64,000 bases of DNA from Botryosphaeria dothidea (lineage: Eukaryota > Ascomycota > Dothideomycetes > Botryosphaeriales > Botryosphaeriaceae): NCBI GenBank assembly GCA_011503125.2, contig WWBZ02000051.1, positions 3,162,001 through 3,226,000 of the forward strand, given 5' to 3'. Both the position numbers and the translations under genes were made by a program. Numbering within the stretch: the stretch's first letter is position 1; each line of letters opens with the position of its first letter. This document shows, piece by piece, positions 1-11,572 of this stretch. The notes beneath the pieces were generated by a model. It searched no databases. It worked only from the letters and a program-made list of their open reading frames with translations, and had not been told where the DNA came from.

Positions 1-531
1 ACATACACACGGCATACCCTGACTTTTTAAAACTTGACTCATCTTTTCATTAAAGCATGCGCGCATCTCTGATAAACATACAGCCCTCTGTATCAATCGA
101 ATAGAACCCCCCAATCAATCCCGAAATCATAATTTGCAATAACGAGATTAAGCCGCCGGTCCATTGTCCTTCCAGCATGCGCTCTTCCTGAGCACTACTC
201 CACTCAACTAATGGTGGCATGCTGAAATGAAGTAAGGACGATTTTGAAAAGAAGGGGATTGATGAAAAAGGGAGTTCGCAAAGAAAGAAAAAACCATCGA
301 GTGGAAAGCCATCCGGAAGGGAAGCAAATAAACTCGTCGAGCCCGGGGAATTGTACACTGTCGCTGTAACCTCTTTTCGCCTGTCCATAGCTCCTTTTTC
401 CATGCTAATCGCCCAGAACCTTCCCATCTAGACGAGTCTGTTTCTTATCCGTCCGTTCATGTCCGGACCTCGCCGTTCCTATCCGAATGCGCCGCGAAGA
501 CGAGAAAAGAAAATCGCTTGCTATGAGCTGT
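1..531. other. 3' flank of the demethylase gene
   Basis: No gene is supported here. It probably includes the 3' untranslated region of the leftward demethylase gene. The open frame at 50-427 has no recognisable domain. Confidence 0.5.
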
Positions 532-3500
532 TTAGTCCTGTAGAAACTCACTCGTGTCCTCGTCCTTCTCCTTTTCTTCACCGTCCTTCACCGTAAGGTT
601 GAGTGCATCCTCGGCATGACTTGTCGGTGGCGGACCCATCCCTTCACCATCCGCGTCGTTGGTGGTGAAATCTGCAAACAAGTCCCTCATCCCTTCACCG
701 CCATCGCCACCGCCTTGACTACTGCTCATACTGTTCTGGAACAGGTTGCTGCGGGCAGGACTGGTGGCGCCCGGATCGGCACCGAATGGTGCATTACTGC
801 CAAAGATAGCAGGGTCCATATTGGACGGTGCCGTCGACGGCGATGCAGGATGGAAGGGAGGAGAAACAGCACCGCGAGCATGGGGTGCAAACGCGGACAT
901 TGAAGGATCAATAGAGCCCGACGCCGTGGTGAGGTGCGGCGAGGTTGTGCTACCGTATGTCGACGCCATGGGATTAGACATGTGGCTTGGGTACGAGAAA
1001 GTAGGCTGCTGCTGTCCGCTTCCAGAGGTACCGCTAGGACCGGCAATCCCATTGGCAGTCTCACTGTAGCCGTGAGGGAGGCCTGGAGGGGTATGTGACT
1101 CCTGAGAAGTAGACGCCTTACTGATGCTGTTGCTCTTCTCCTTTTCCTTGCTCTTGAAGTGATGTTGCTTTGTACGCAAGTGTTGAGGAAGGTCATCAGG
1201 ATTGTCAATGCCAAGCTGCGCCATCATTTTCTGCTGCTTGGTGGGACGCGGCTTGCGTGTAGACAACGAAACTTCCACCTTCGGAGGCGGCTCTGGAGCG
1301 ACAGGCGCCCATTTGTGGAGCTCTTGGCGGAAGAAATTCGTTTCCTCTGCCAGTAAGATATCGGCACCTTCCAACTTACGAAGGTAGAATCGTTGCGTCG
1401 TCAGCTCGTCTGGACTTGATAAAAGCGGGTTGACGTAGCTCGCGATGAATGAGCGGAACTCGTTGGCGATGTTGATGATTTTTGCGAGACATTCCTCTTC
1501 CTCGGGTTGAAAGGGGAGGTTTGGTATTTCTTCCTGCCATCCTTCGAGGTCTTCTAGCTTTGGACGTGTTGCGTCGCGAGGAATCTTAACTCGATAATCA
1601 CAGATTGGACAAGTGTACTTGTCGTCCTCTTTGACTTTTCCACGAGCAATCTTCAAACATTTGCCGTGATACCTAGATTGAAGTCAGAACCATAAGAATG
1701 AGACTGTTCAGATAGTACTTACCATTCGTGGCAAAGCTCACACTCGATCATCATACCCGCCTCAGGCTTGCGGCAAATACAGAAAACATCACGGGTCGAA
1801 CCAGCGCCGTTCTCATCGCCAGAAGCAGGAGTGTGCTCTCTCGACGCTGGCTCAACGGGCATGCGTGGCTGGTCGTTGAGGTCAAAGCAAGCCTCATTGC
1901 GCGCACAAACGATATCCATGTGCTGTTGCAAGATATGCAGCGGTGCATTGGCCTTGCCGAAGAGTTTCTTGCCGCGGCGCATCCAGTCTTCGTGTCTTTT
2001 CTGTTCCCTCTCAAGATCAATAGTGCCAGGAGGCTTGCTGTTAAGCTCATTGAGCGCTTCCATAGACTCGCGCACTTCCTTGTAGAAAGGCCGGTTTCTG
2101 AGATCCGGGTCTTTGCTGCGGTCATACAAGGCCTTGATTTGGTCTTGAGCATCGCGTTGCTTTTTGAGAATCGCCTCGACCTTTGCCAGAGTCTCAGGGG
2201 AAACAGGGAGGTGCTTCGCCTGTGCCGAAAGCGCGTCCAGCTGCTGATAGTTGACCATCTCCGAAGCCATGACTTCCTTGGCAGTCTTCTCCCAGACGTC
2301 TCCCTTCGACTTCTCTTCCTTGAGCCACAGCATGTGCACTTCGCCCTCTGCGATGCCCATTTCCTGGCCGCGCTTGATGAATTCGGCAACATCTTGGAGG
2401 GAGTGTACATTGTCCCTGTACGTGCGAACATCCTCATACCACTTCAGCTGTTGCAACCACTTGTCGAGTTCCTCAACTTCCGGAATGTCAAGGTTGAAGC
2501 TCCGTCCCAGTTCAAGGAGATCATCCAATTCCTGAGTGGGAGCGGTCCGCATGTTCCGGTCGGCAAGAATGACGCGCGCGCGCTTCTGGAAGTCCTTGAT
2601 GCTGTCCATATGGTCCCGCAATGTACCAATCTCAGGGCATTCGAAGGAAATATCTTCCGCTTCCGCGAGGAGGTTCTTGAGGGTATCTACTTTTCGGATT
2701 TCGCGCTCACGTTCCTCCTGCTCCATGAGCTGCTTTGTGGTAGACTTGCGTGATGGCCGTTCGTTCTTGCGCCTGTGCTGTTGCTTACGAGTGGTGAAAG
2801 CTGTTGCTCTTTCCACCCAGTCATTGCACCGATCAACATAGCGTTTGAGTTCGGGAAGACCTGGCAGAGCCCAGGGAATTCTTTCACCTTCGCTCAACAG
2901 TCGGCGAAGTTTCTTGAGCTCCGGCCTTGGTTCTTCTGCGAGGTACTTGTCGAGCTCCGCAGTCCAGAGGTCTGGAAGAGTTCCCTTCTCAAGCACTCTT
3001 TCCATAGCTTCGTGTAGGTCCTCGTTCGTGATGCGATAATAGAGAGAGTGATCGCCATTTGCTCCAGAGAAACGGTGGTCCTCGCTCGTGGAACAGCACT
3101 CAAAGACACCGGCATGCTTCAGGCACACGACCTTTCCGGACTTCCTGCAAACAAACCTCGACAGATATGCAAATGATTTGCAATAGCTGCATAGGTAGTC
3201 GTCTTCAAGAAGATCTCTTTCATCGATCTCAAAGTCGATTTCACAGTGGTCTTTCGATGCCGCGTTGCCCTCATCGATCTTGCAGGGCTTCATGCTTACT
3301 TGTTTGTGCCGTGATAAGAAAGCGTCTCTAACAGTCACTTCCTTATCATACATGCGCTGTAATGCTGGGCCCAGCCATTTCGCAGTCTTGATAGTAACGT
3401 CTTTGCTTCCCGCAGCAGTGAGGAGGAGTTCGTCATGTGAAAAGCAAGGCTGGCGTCTGAAGTCTTGCAGCCGTTGAACTCCATCCTCGCCCTTGGGTTC

Positions 3501-5984
3501 CCAGTCGGCAGGAGCGAAATTGACAGCCTCGTTGAAGTTAAAGCCATGGTTGAACCCAGCGTGATAAGCCTGTGGGAAAGTGATGACGAATTGGCCTGCG
3601 CGCTGATCGATGGCATATACCCTAACTCCTGCCTTCTTCAAATGTTCCGGCGTGAGGAGTGTGACAAGCTGGAAAAGCAAGTCCGGCTGAGTCTCGAAAA
3701 GCTCTGGAACAGCTTCACGCATTGCATTCTCAAACTTTTCAGCGTCCTCACCGGGAACCCCGTACCAAGTCTTGGTAGCGCCAAAGTGCTGGTAATTGGC
3801 AGAATAGCTGTAGTGGTCCTCATTGTGCCAACAGAAAGTGGAGAAACACATGCCAACGTATAGCCAAGGAACGGTCATGCCAGAAATGTCGGACTTAATG
3901 TGGCGGAACAAAGATTCGGGATGGAGGGGAAGGATGTTGAGATTCCAGGGATCCGTGGAGTAGGAGTTGCGTGGTTCTTTCTCCAGACTGGGGAATCCAC
4001 TTCCGTGCGTAGTAACGTGGACATCGGCACCGTATTCAACCTCCGGAACCTTGTCCGTCACATTCTCGACAAGTCGCCAGAATTCTCTCTCGACATCGTC
4101 CTCGGAAGGAGGTCTATTGCCATTCAAAACCGGGTCGAATTGGGACTTATTCCTGAAGTGCTCTTTCCTGAACTCCGAATCTCTCTGCTGAAATTGCTTG
4201 AGGGAATAAACGCCACCTTCGTCGAAACCAAATTCGCCATCTCCGACGAGACATCTAGGGCAGTGCCAATCGTAGTCGGGCGTCGATTTCAATGGCGGCT
4301 CTAAACAGTAACGGTGATATCCTGCGTCGCAACTGTCACAAAGCAGTATTGCTGTCGGGTCAGAAGATTTTCCGCAGGTCTCGCAATAATCGCCTGGCTT
4401 TTCCTTTGAACGATCCCTGGGCATACCGGGGCGAGGAGCTGACACGCGCGGCTGGGTCATGTGAGATCCTGACACAGTCGGTGCCGAGTCCTTCTTGAGA
4501 CGCTTGCTGCGTCTTCCCGAAGCATCGTGGTCACCATTCGCATGAGCATCTGAGTCCTCCGAAGGGCCTCGCTTTAGATGGCTCAAATGGCCGTTGGAGA
4601 GCGGAGTAGAGAAACCGTGAGGGCGGATTTCGGGCGTGTTATTCGCAGAAAGGTTCAGCGGACTTTCGCCAAGACGTTGTGGAGTTGAATGGGTGGAGTG
4701 TTGCGCAGCGACCGGGGTATTGATTGCTGAGAAGCCAGAGGACGTAGGGGCGGGTTGTTGTGGAGCATTGACTGCGGTGAAACCGCCTGAGTTAACTGCG
4801 GTGAAGCCTGATGAGGCCTTGATAGGCTGTGGCAACTCTTGGGCAGGCGGAAGTGGCGGAACTGAGCCTTCGTGGATAGAGGCGTTCAAAGCGGCAGATG
4901 CACGGGCAGCTGGCGAATCAGAACGGAAACTGCCAGGTGGAGTTTGCTGGTGAGCCGGCTTTTTCATTGGGGATGGCGCTGGCGAAGGAGTGAATGGGCC
5001 GCCATTCTCAAACTCGAGCATCTGATGGACTCCAGGTTTCGCGATTCGGAGGTATTCTTCGTATGGATGCAGCCATTTTTGGTACGAGTTCTTCAGTGAT
5101 GTCGATAATGACGACATGATCTTGCCACTGTAACCCAGGTCTCGGCCGATTTCTGCCCATTTCTTGCCTTTGCACACGCGATCGAATCCACCACGGGTCT
5201 CGACGGCCTTCTTCAGCTTGTAGAGATCAAGAGGTCGTTTATCGACGCTGGGGAAGCGATTGAGATTGTTGCCGCGAGATCTGTGGAACTTGGCGAGTTG
5301 ATCGAGGTAGTTCAGGTTTGCTCGCGTGCCTGACCTCGTTAGAATCGAAGCAGATTATCTGGAATATAGGAGTAGAGTAATTACCTCCTTCAACCGAGTT
5401 GAGTGCCTGCTTACGCGTGCGGAAGTGGAATCTCTGTAGACCCTATTAGCCGACCACTCCCTCCCGAATGTATAGCCCAAGCTCAAGAAATTGCCCAACA
5501 CCGCATCTGTGTGTAGTTCGCCCCATCACCAACGTACCTCAGTATCGATCGCGAAGTCTGGATTCCAGTTTTCCGGCGGAATCACTTTGACTATGCCATA
5601 TTTCTGGCCCTCCGGCGCAATCTTGCGCATGTACTCGAATGGGTCCCTGAATTCCTCGGCCGTTGGGGTATACGTGGGCGCTTCTTCCAACCCGAAAAGC
5701 CTGTTCGATCGCGACACCTCACGGGCTTGTGAGTGGGTACCACGTCGTTCCACCGTCTTCAGATCCAACGGCTGGGCCTTGCGCGCGCTGAGAGGGAAGT
5801 TGCTGGGGCCGTTGGCGCCGTTGGACGCGGGGCCGTGGGGCTGATTGCTGGCGCTACTCGACGCTTGGGCGGCCATCTTGCTGCCTCGCGGTGCAGAAGT
5901 CGTCGGAGCGGGCTGAGCTGGGCTTGCGCGGAAGGTTATCTGACCGGCGGCGGGCCCAGCAGCTGCGGCGGAAGAAACCGCCAT
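532..5984 (-). CDS. KDM5/JARID1-type histone H3K4 demethylase (JmjN-ARID-PHD-JmjC-C5HC2-PLU1-PHD)
   Basis: Nuclear Fe(II)/2-oxoglutarate demethylase of methylated H3K4 (known for the family). I join four exons: 5984-5538, 5433-5385, 5329-1723 and 1672-532, giving about 1747 residues, all with GT..AG introns and matching phases. JmjN lies near residues 98-145 and ARID near 165-270. The first PHD finger, starting CETCGKSSD, is near 479-527. JmjC is near 620-770, with the iron-site pattern HNED and a later His in HAGFNHGFNF. The C5HC2 zinc finger, starting CSYCKSF, is near 875, followed by a helical PLU-1 region. The second PHD, starting CICRKPEAGMM, is near 1347 and is split by the last intron. 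The last ~350 residues are Pro/Ser-rich and probably disordered. A Ser/Pro linker after ARID repeats GFTAVN-like motifs. All expected metal ligands appear present, so activity is likely. The upstream region is shared with the divergent SLX1 gene. Confidence 0.95.
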
Positions 5985-6811
5985 GTTCTCGGGATGCAGC
6001 CGTGGCCGGCTCGGCGTTCACGTCGGCGATCGATTGTGAGGGCTGGGCGCGGGCTCGCAGGTCGAACAGAAGCGGCGAAGACGTCTGCGGGAGCGAGGAG
6101 CGAGGAATCGGGGGTGTCAAGGGCGCTGGGGCGTCGGTGGGTTGGGATTACGGGCCGAGTATATGGGAGGTATCTGTCAGGGCAGCTTTCCTAATGAATG
6201 ACTTGCGCCGGCCGACAGTCTGAAGCTGCAGGCGGCGCGAGGATGCTGGCTCCTGCAGGCGCGGGCTTGGAGAGACGGGGGTCGGCCGCGCAGGTTCTCG
6301 GCTGGGGGATTTCGAGCGGGCAGAGAGACGGTCGAATGAAAGGAATGTCGAGCGCAGGCGTTGGAACTTGGCTGAGGGAAGGAAGGCCGCCGCTGCACGC
6401 CTCCAGCGGATGCGCTAGCCCTCTAGACCGCTTTGGGGAGGATCACTCGATTTTGATGCTCATGCGACAACCCGGCACTCGAGCTGACGGCCATTGCAGC
6501 GCGGCAATTCTGCATTGAGCGCGCCTGGGGCCTGCGCACCACAGTCTGGCCACTTGCCGACGCCTCTGTGGTGATGCAGAGGTCGTTTCATTGCCCCATG
6601 CCCGCCGACTGCCCGGCCCTCCGCTCCGCCGCGGCGCGCCTGCCTTGACGTCGTTCACCCGAACCTCACCTCGCACCCTTTGAGCGCACCCTCCCAACCG
6701 CTGGGACATCGCAATCGCGCCCTCGTGCCGCTGCAAATTCGAATTGCGCGTCTCTGGGGACCCAGCACCGCCGGCGCAGGCCCCATCCGCTGCATTCCCG
6801 CCCTCGCAGCC
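5985..6811. promoter_or_regulatory. Shared divergent promoter region, KDM5 / SLX1
   Basis: About 830 bp separate two divergent start codons. It is GC-rich, and I see no TATA box or convincing protein frame. It must hold both 5' leaders and promoters. Confidence 0.5.
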
Positions 6812-8402
6812 ATGGAAAAGCCAATCCCTGCCTTTTACTGCTGTTACCTCCTGCGGTCTACTGTCCGCCATCGTTGCCTCTACGTCGGCTCGACCCCGAA
6901 TCCTGTGCGGCGACTCAAGCAGCACAATGGTCAATCCAAGGGGGGAGCCGTGCGCACTTCCCGCGATGTGTTGCGTCCCTGGGAGATGGCCTGCATCGTC
7001 ACCGGTTTCCCGTCAAAAGTCGCCGCCCTTCAGTTCGAGTAAGTCATCACGTGATCGCTGTCTGGGGCGTTCGCAAGCCCCCTGCTATGAATTCTTCGCT
7101 AGCCGTGCCATTCATGAATTAGACACTGCCGCGCGGCTTGTTTTATGTACAGTCGATAATGCATTTGATTTTCTGTTGCTGCCATTAAGTTCGCCCATGC
7201 TACTCTGCACAAACTTTGATTTCGATCGAGCGAGCGAGCATCTTCTTTTTCGACGTCGTCCCTTCCCACACATTTATCCGCCATTCACTCGCCACCGCTC
7301 TAGCCTCTGACTCGTTTGCAGATGGGCATGGCAGAACACTCACCTCACACGCCATATTCCCGCCGAAGACCGCATTACCGCCACGCGCACCGCTATCCGC
7401 GTTAATCCGCGCACTGGAAAGACTCGCAAGCGGCCCGTCCGCCCCCAGCTGTCCCTCACCGACAGACTCGCCAACCTGCATCTCCTCCTACGTGTAAACA
7501 GCTTCGAGCGCTGGCCATTACGCGTGACATTCTTTGCCGAAGATGTACATCGTGTTTGGGAGACCTGGACGAAGACAACTCCGTTCAAGCTGAGAACAGG
7601 GGTCCGCGTCGAGTTGGAAAAGACCAAAGTACTTGATGTATTTCGACGGCCAGGGGCTGAGGATGATGCATCAGATGATCATGACACAATTGGATATGGC
7701 AAAGGAATCGACGGTATTGATGTCGGCTACGAGAGTTCGAAGGCACACGTCGAAAAGGCGCGCACACTTTTTGAACAGGGCAACAATCTGTCATGTAAGG
7801 TTTGCAGCAAGCACGTCCCGCAGGACAAGGCAATCTTGCTGGTGTGTCCAGAAGATGGATGCAGTACCGTCTCCCACATGACATGTCTTTCGCAGTATTT
7901 CCTCGAAAAGGAGGGCAAAAATGATTCGATCCTGCCCTTGCAGGGCCAATGTCCCGGGTGCAAGAAGTTCATACAATGGACATCGCTCATGCGCGAGTTG
8001 AGCTTGAGAACACGAGGAGAAAAGGAAGTTGCTAGTCTATTCAAAAAGAGAAGACGGAGAGCGGGATCACCTGTCAAGACAGGCGCAGATGTTACAGCTG
8101 CAGCCGAAGTTCTCGAGAATGAGGCCAGCTCAGGCAGTGAATCAGAATACCCAGACATCGAGGATTACCTGCCGCCATCACCCATGCCCCGGGACATGCC
8201 TCGCTACGGTAACGACAATTTCGAGAACATTGAAGAGTGGGACAACCGAAGGGACGAGATGGACATAGACATGTGGGCGGAAGTTGACGTTGGCGTCCCG
8301 GAGACAGCACAGGCTGCAGCACGACCAATTGTTGGTCATGGAAAGTTTACTCCGATCGTGATCGAGGATAGCGATTGTGATGATGCTGAAATCCTGGATT
8401 AG
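6812..8402 (+). CDS. slx1: SLX1 structure-specific endonuclease subunit (GIY-YIG)
   Basis: Catalytic subunit of the SLX1-SLX4 nuclease, which cuts branched DNA such as flaps and Holliday junctions (family knowledge). Two exons, 6812-7038 and 7322-8402, give 435 residues; the 283 bp intron joins FE to [11 protein letters not shown] in frame. The GIY-YIG domain covers residues ~8-90, with [24 protein letters not shown] and a later Glu. A Cys/His-rich zinc finger starting CKVCSKHVP follows near 233-300. The C-terminal tail is acidic. I chose the ATG at 6812 because it directly precedes the conserved core; frame-open residues upstream look non-conserved. It converges on thymidylate kinase with only ~104 bp between stop codons. 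Confidence 0.93.
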
Positions 8403-8506
8403 CCTTTGGCATAGCGTGACGGATTGATACCAACCATAGCTGCTTTGTGCAGGATTTTGAATGATACCCTTTTCTTTCCCTATTTGAGGGCCTGCAAGTT
8501 GCTCCT

Positions 8507-9206
8507 TCATGATGACTCCACGACCCTCAATGGACTGTCTGTCTCGTCCACTTTCTTTATTATGTCCAAAGCCGCCTCCTCCACCCTCTTTGCTACCTCT
8601 TCTTCGCTGTCGCCCGCGTCTATCGTGATAAAATCTTGGCCTTCCTGCTGCAGTGTCTTGATGTCGGCGAAAATTTCTCGTACCCGCTTTTGCATCCTTG
8701 AGTTCTCGTATTTCTCGCTCCCAAATCCGCCGCGTTGTGCAGCTTTCTCAGGCGAGATGTCCAGAAAAATGACAACATCAGGCCGCGGCAGCCCGACCTC
8801 CGGGTGCCTCGCCCACTCCAACGATAAAGTTGAGTTGTCTTTGGCAGCAGAGTAAACACAGCCGGAGTAGTAATACCGGTCTATCACAACCGTTGCGCCC
8901 TCTGCAATTAGTGACTTAATCTTCGTGCTGCACTACCGTTAGCCTTGTCCTCATTGGAAGGACCTAAAAAACTTACGCAGCCTCCCAGCGGTTCGCAGAA
9001 AAGAGCAAATGGATAACGTGATCCTCTTGCTCACTCGTGCCGGTCAAGTAGGCGTTAATCATCTGGCCGATGGGTGTCGTCCGGTCCGGGAAGCGCATGT
9101 GCTGGACGCGCTGACCCAAATCTTGCAGGCGAGTGACGAGGCGACCGCATTGCGTCGACTTGCCAGCGCGGTCGAGGCCTTCAAGGACGATGAGTTTGCC
9201 GCGCAT
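8507..9206 (-). CDS. cdc8: Thymidylate kinase (dTMP kinase)
   Basis: Phosphorylates dTMP to dTDP in dTTP synthesis. Exons 9206-8977 and 8927-8507 with a 49 bp intron give 216 residues, normal for the family. The protein opens with the Walker A loop GLDRAGKST. The DR motif lies in VIDRYYYSG and the dTMP-binding/LID part in [19 protein letters not shown]. The start ATG leads directly into the P-loop, as in yeast Cdc8. Its stop codon faces that of SLX1. Confidence 0.95.
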
Positions 9207-10384
9207 AGTTCTTTTTGCGCGTGGAAGATCTGATGGCGATGGGTGGTGCGCTGCAATCGATCTTCGCTAAATGCCAACCCCAAGAAGGATTCTGAGAGCC
9301 ACAAATCAAAATCGCGAGCGGTAACCGAAAGTATCTTGATTTTGTCGGTTGTGATGTTTTTTCTCTGGCAGCTCGAGGTTCCCTGCGGTGCAAGCAAGGC
9401 CACTGCAAGGATCCGAGCCGCCCTGATCGGCGACGGGGATTCCCACGAGACATGTGGGTCCGTTCACGTGGCCGCTCGCCTCGCCCGACCACATCTCTTC
9501 CCTCGACTTCACTTCACCTCACTTTCCTCCATTATATCATGATCTCGACGCACGAATTCCAAGAGTGCCGCTGACAAATGCGTGGCCCCGTGTTTCGCGC
9601 TCCGTGCTGCGGCACTGTATGTCTTGTGCAAGAGCAATGTGAGCGCCTGGGCGCAGTCTAAGCAGATTTCGTACAGCATTGCATATACAACCGGAACCTG
9701 CTCTATTGCCGGGCGATATTGTATGAGCTTACAGTCACTTGAAGAGTTTATGTATGCTGAACAGAAAATTTTGCATGATTGTGATATCGCAAACGTTTTG
9801 ATCTTCTGTTCGGTCGGATCAATCCTTCAACACCACATGTGTTCTTTCTGCCGTGGTGCTTGCGAGTGACGACATTCTACGAGGATGAATCTGTTATAAC
9901 TTGGTACAGACTCAGTGTATATGTGAGAGTCTAGCAAATACAATCTCCAACGTTGTCAAGATGGTGCAGCGGGATGTGTCTCTGGCGATGCCCAGCCCGC
10001 CAACGGCTATCCAGCATTTCCCAAAGCGGAGCGGCCAAATTGGACGTATCGTTGAGGATTTATAATATGCTACGATGTACTGTCATGGTGTTCATGCTCA
10101 GCGGGAACAATCTCTGTATTCTGTAGTGAAGTGGGGTTACTAAAGACAAGTGAGGCACCGGTTCAAGTGAAAACAGATTTTCACTCTAGGGCTCCTTCCC
10201 TAACCGTTACTTCAATAGAGACAAAAGCAGCTAAACGATGGCACTAGCGCCACTCTCAGGTATTTCTACACTTCGACACACAGGATTTCGAACCTTTCCT
10301 CTTCACCGCGCCCTCTCGCTTCCAACGATCATCGCCGACTAGATATTCTGCTCCCAGCACGATATCGCCTCCGCCATAGTCACC
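9207..10384. other. Intergenic region
   Basis: About 1.2 kb between the divergent thymidylate kinase and the Pro-rich membrane protein gene. Short open frames here show no coding character. I see no RNA gene or repeat. Confidence 0.5.
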
Positions 10385-11572
10385 ATGTTGGATTGCTTCA
10401 GCGAAGCCGTGGCCTTCCTTTCCGCCGCCATCTGGATGATGCTGAGTGGCACTGCACTCAGCTCCTGCATCCGTCCCTTCGTCGCCCACCTTGTGGGTTT
10501 CATTTTCTGGGGTGCCCTCAACGAGAAGGTGCTCACGCCCGCCACCGCCGACCAAGACGCCCGCGACTGGGAGTGTGCTTGGGTATGCTTCTTTGGCATA
10601 CTCGGCCACTTGCTGGTCTACGTCGTCCGCCGCCTCGCCGCCCTGCCGCCCTCGCCGCCCTCTCAGCAGACACCTGGCTCTTGGCCTCCGTCGCCGCCCT
10701 CCTCGCCGCCCTCCTCGCCCCCGCCCTCGCCAGCTCTGGTCCCGCTTCCAGAGTCGCCGCCGCCGTCTCCGCTGCCCTCGCTCGAGGACCTTCCGCCGCT
10801 CCCTCCGTCGCCGAACCCTTACGACACGAAGGAGAGCAAGACGCAGCGCTCGGTGTGCGAGACCTGGAACCGGCTGTATGAGCCGACCCCGGCCGGTGAG
10901 CTTCTCGACAGGATCCGTCCCCGCCACAGCAGCTGCTGGTGGTCTCCCCCGGTCGTCCACCGGTTCGCCTCACCCTCTTTGGAGGGAGAGTCAGAGGAAT
11001 GGGACTCTGACCCCTGGATCGATGATGATTCCGATGTTGAAGGGTCCAGTGACAGTGCCTCTCTTGGATCTGCCATTTCCGGCATCTCGTCTCCTCGGGT
11101 CGGGCCCTCATACCCTCTGACCCTGGGCAACCACATGGTTCGTCCACCCACCCCGCCGCCTGCTGCTGATCCCGGTCCTGTCGCCGCCTCGGCCTCGCCT
11201 TCGGTCTTCTCTTTCGGTTCGGGCTCCGGCCCACTCTTCTCCTTCGCCGCGCCCGCCGCCTCCGCCGCCTCGCCTGCGCCGTCCGCCCCTCCGGCCGTCG
11301 TCCGTCGTCCCCTGCGCCTCTGGCGCAACGACCCGGAGTTCCTTCTCGAGCTCCTCGAGAGGGTCTGGCGTGGTCGTGCCGCCCGCCGTCGCCGCGCCGC
11401 CGCCAAGCTCTCCGCCGGCCCCCGCCACCGCTCGTCCGTCCGCCTGCTGCCTGCCCGCGCCCGCGTCGTGCCTCTCTGGTCTCTCCGGGCCTTGCCCGCC
11501 CTGGAGGCGATCAAGTTGAGGAAGATGTCCGTTGTGGAACGTCTTCTTTGGGAGCGGGGTCTTCTCGAGTGA
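10385..11572 (+). CDS. Hypothetical Pro-rich membrane protein
   Basis: Single open frame of 395 residues with a good Kozak context (caccATG). I do not recognise the family. The first ~100 residues hold two hydrophobic segments: one around AVAFLSAAIWMMLSGTAL to VGFIFWGAL, another around CAWVCFFGILGHLLVYVV. A Pro/Ser tract dominated by SPP repeats follows, then an acidic patch (EGESEEWDSDPWIDDDSD), an Ala/Pro/Phe segment and a basic Arg/Ala-rich C-terminus. The order suggests a membrane anchor with a long disordered cytosolic tail (inference). GC is strongly elevated and the antisense frames are also long. Because of that, composition alone is weak evidence; the start context and hydrophobic N-terminus support it. 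Confidence 0.55.
   Translation: MLDCFSEAVAFLSAAIWMMLSGTALSSCIRPFVAHLVGFIFWGALNEKVLTPATADQDARDWECAWVCFFGILGHLLVYVVRRLAALPPSPPSQQTPGSWPPSPPSSPPSSPPPSPALVPLPESPPPSPLPSLEDLPPLPPSPNPYDTKESKTQRSVCETWNRLYEPTPAGELLDRIRPRHSSCWWSPPVVHRFASPSLEGESEEWDSDPWIDDDSDVEGSSDSASLGSAISGISSPRVGPSYPLTLGNHMVRPPTPPPAADPGPVAASASPSVFSFGSGSGPLFSFAAPAASAASPAPSAPPAVVRRPLRLWRNDPEFLLELLERVWRGRAARRRRAAAKLSAGPRHRSSVRLLPARARVVPLWSLRALPALEAIKLRKMSVVERLLWERGLLE

Noticed and set aside
1728..2753. 341-codon frame antisense to the KDM5 gene
   Set aside because: It mirrors the coding strand of a clear gene, has no domain and no independent support.
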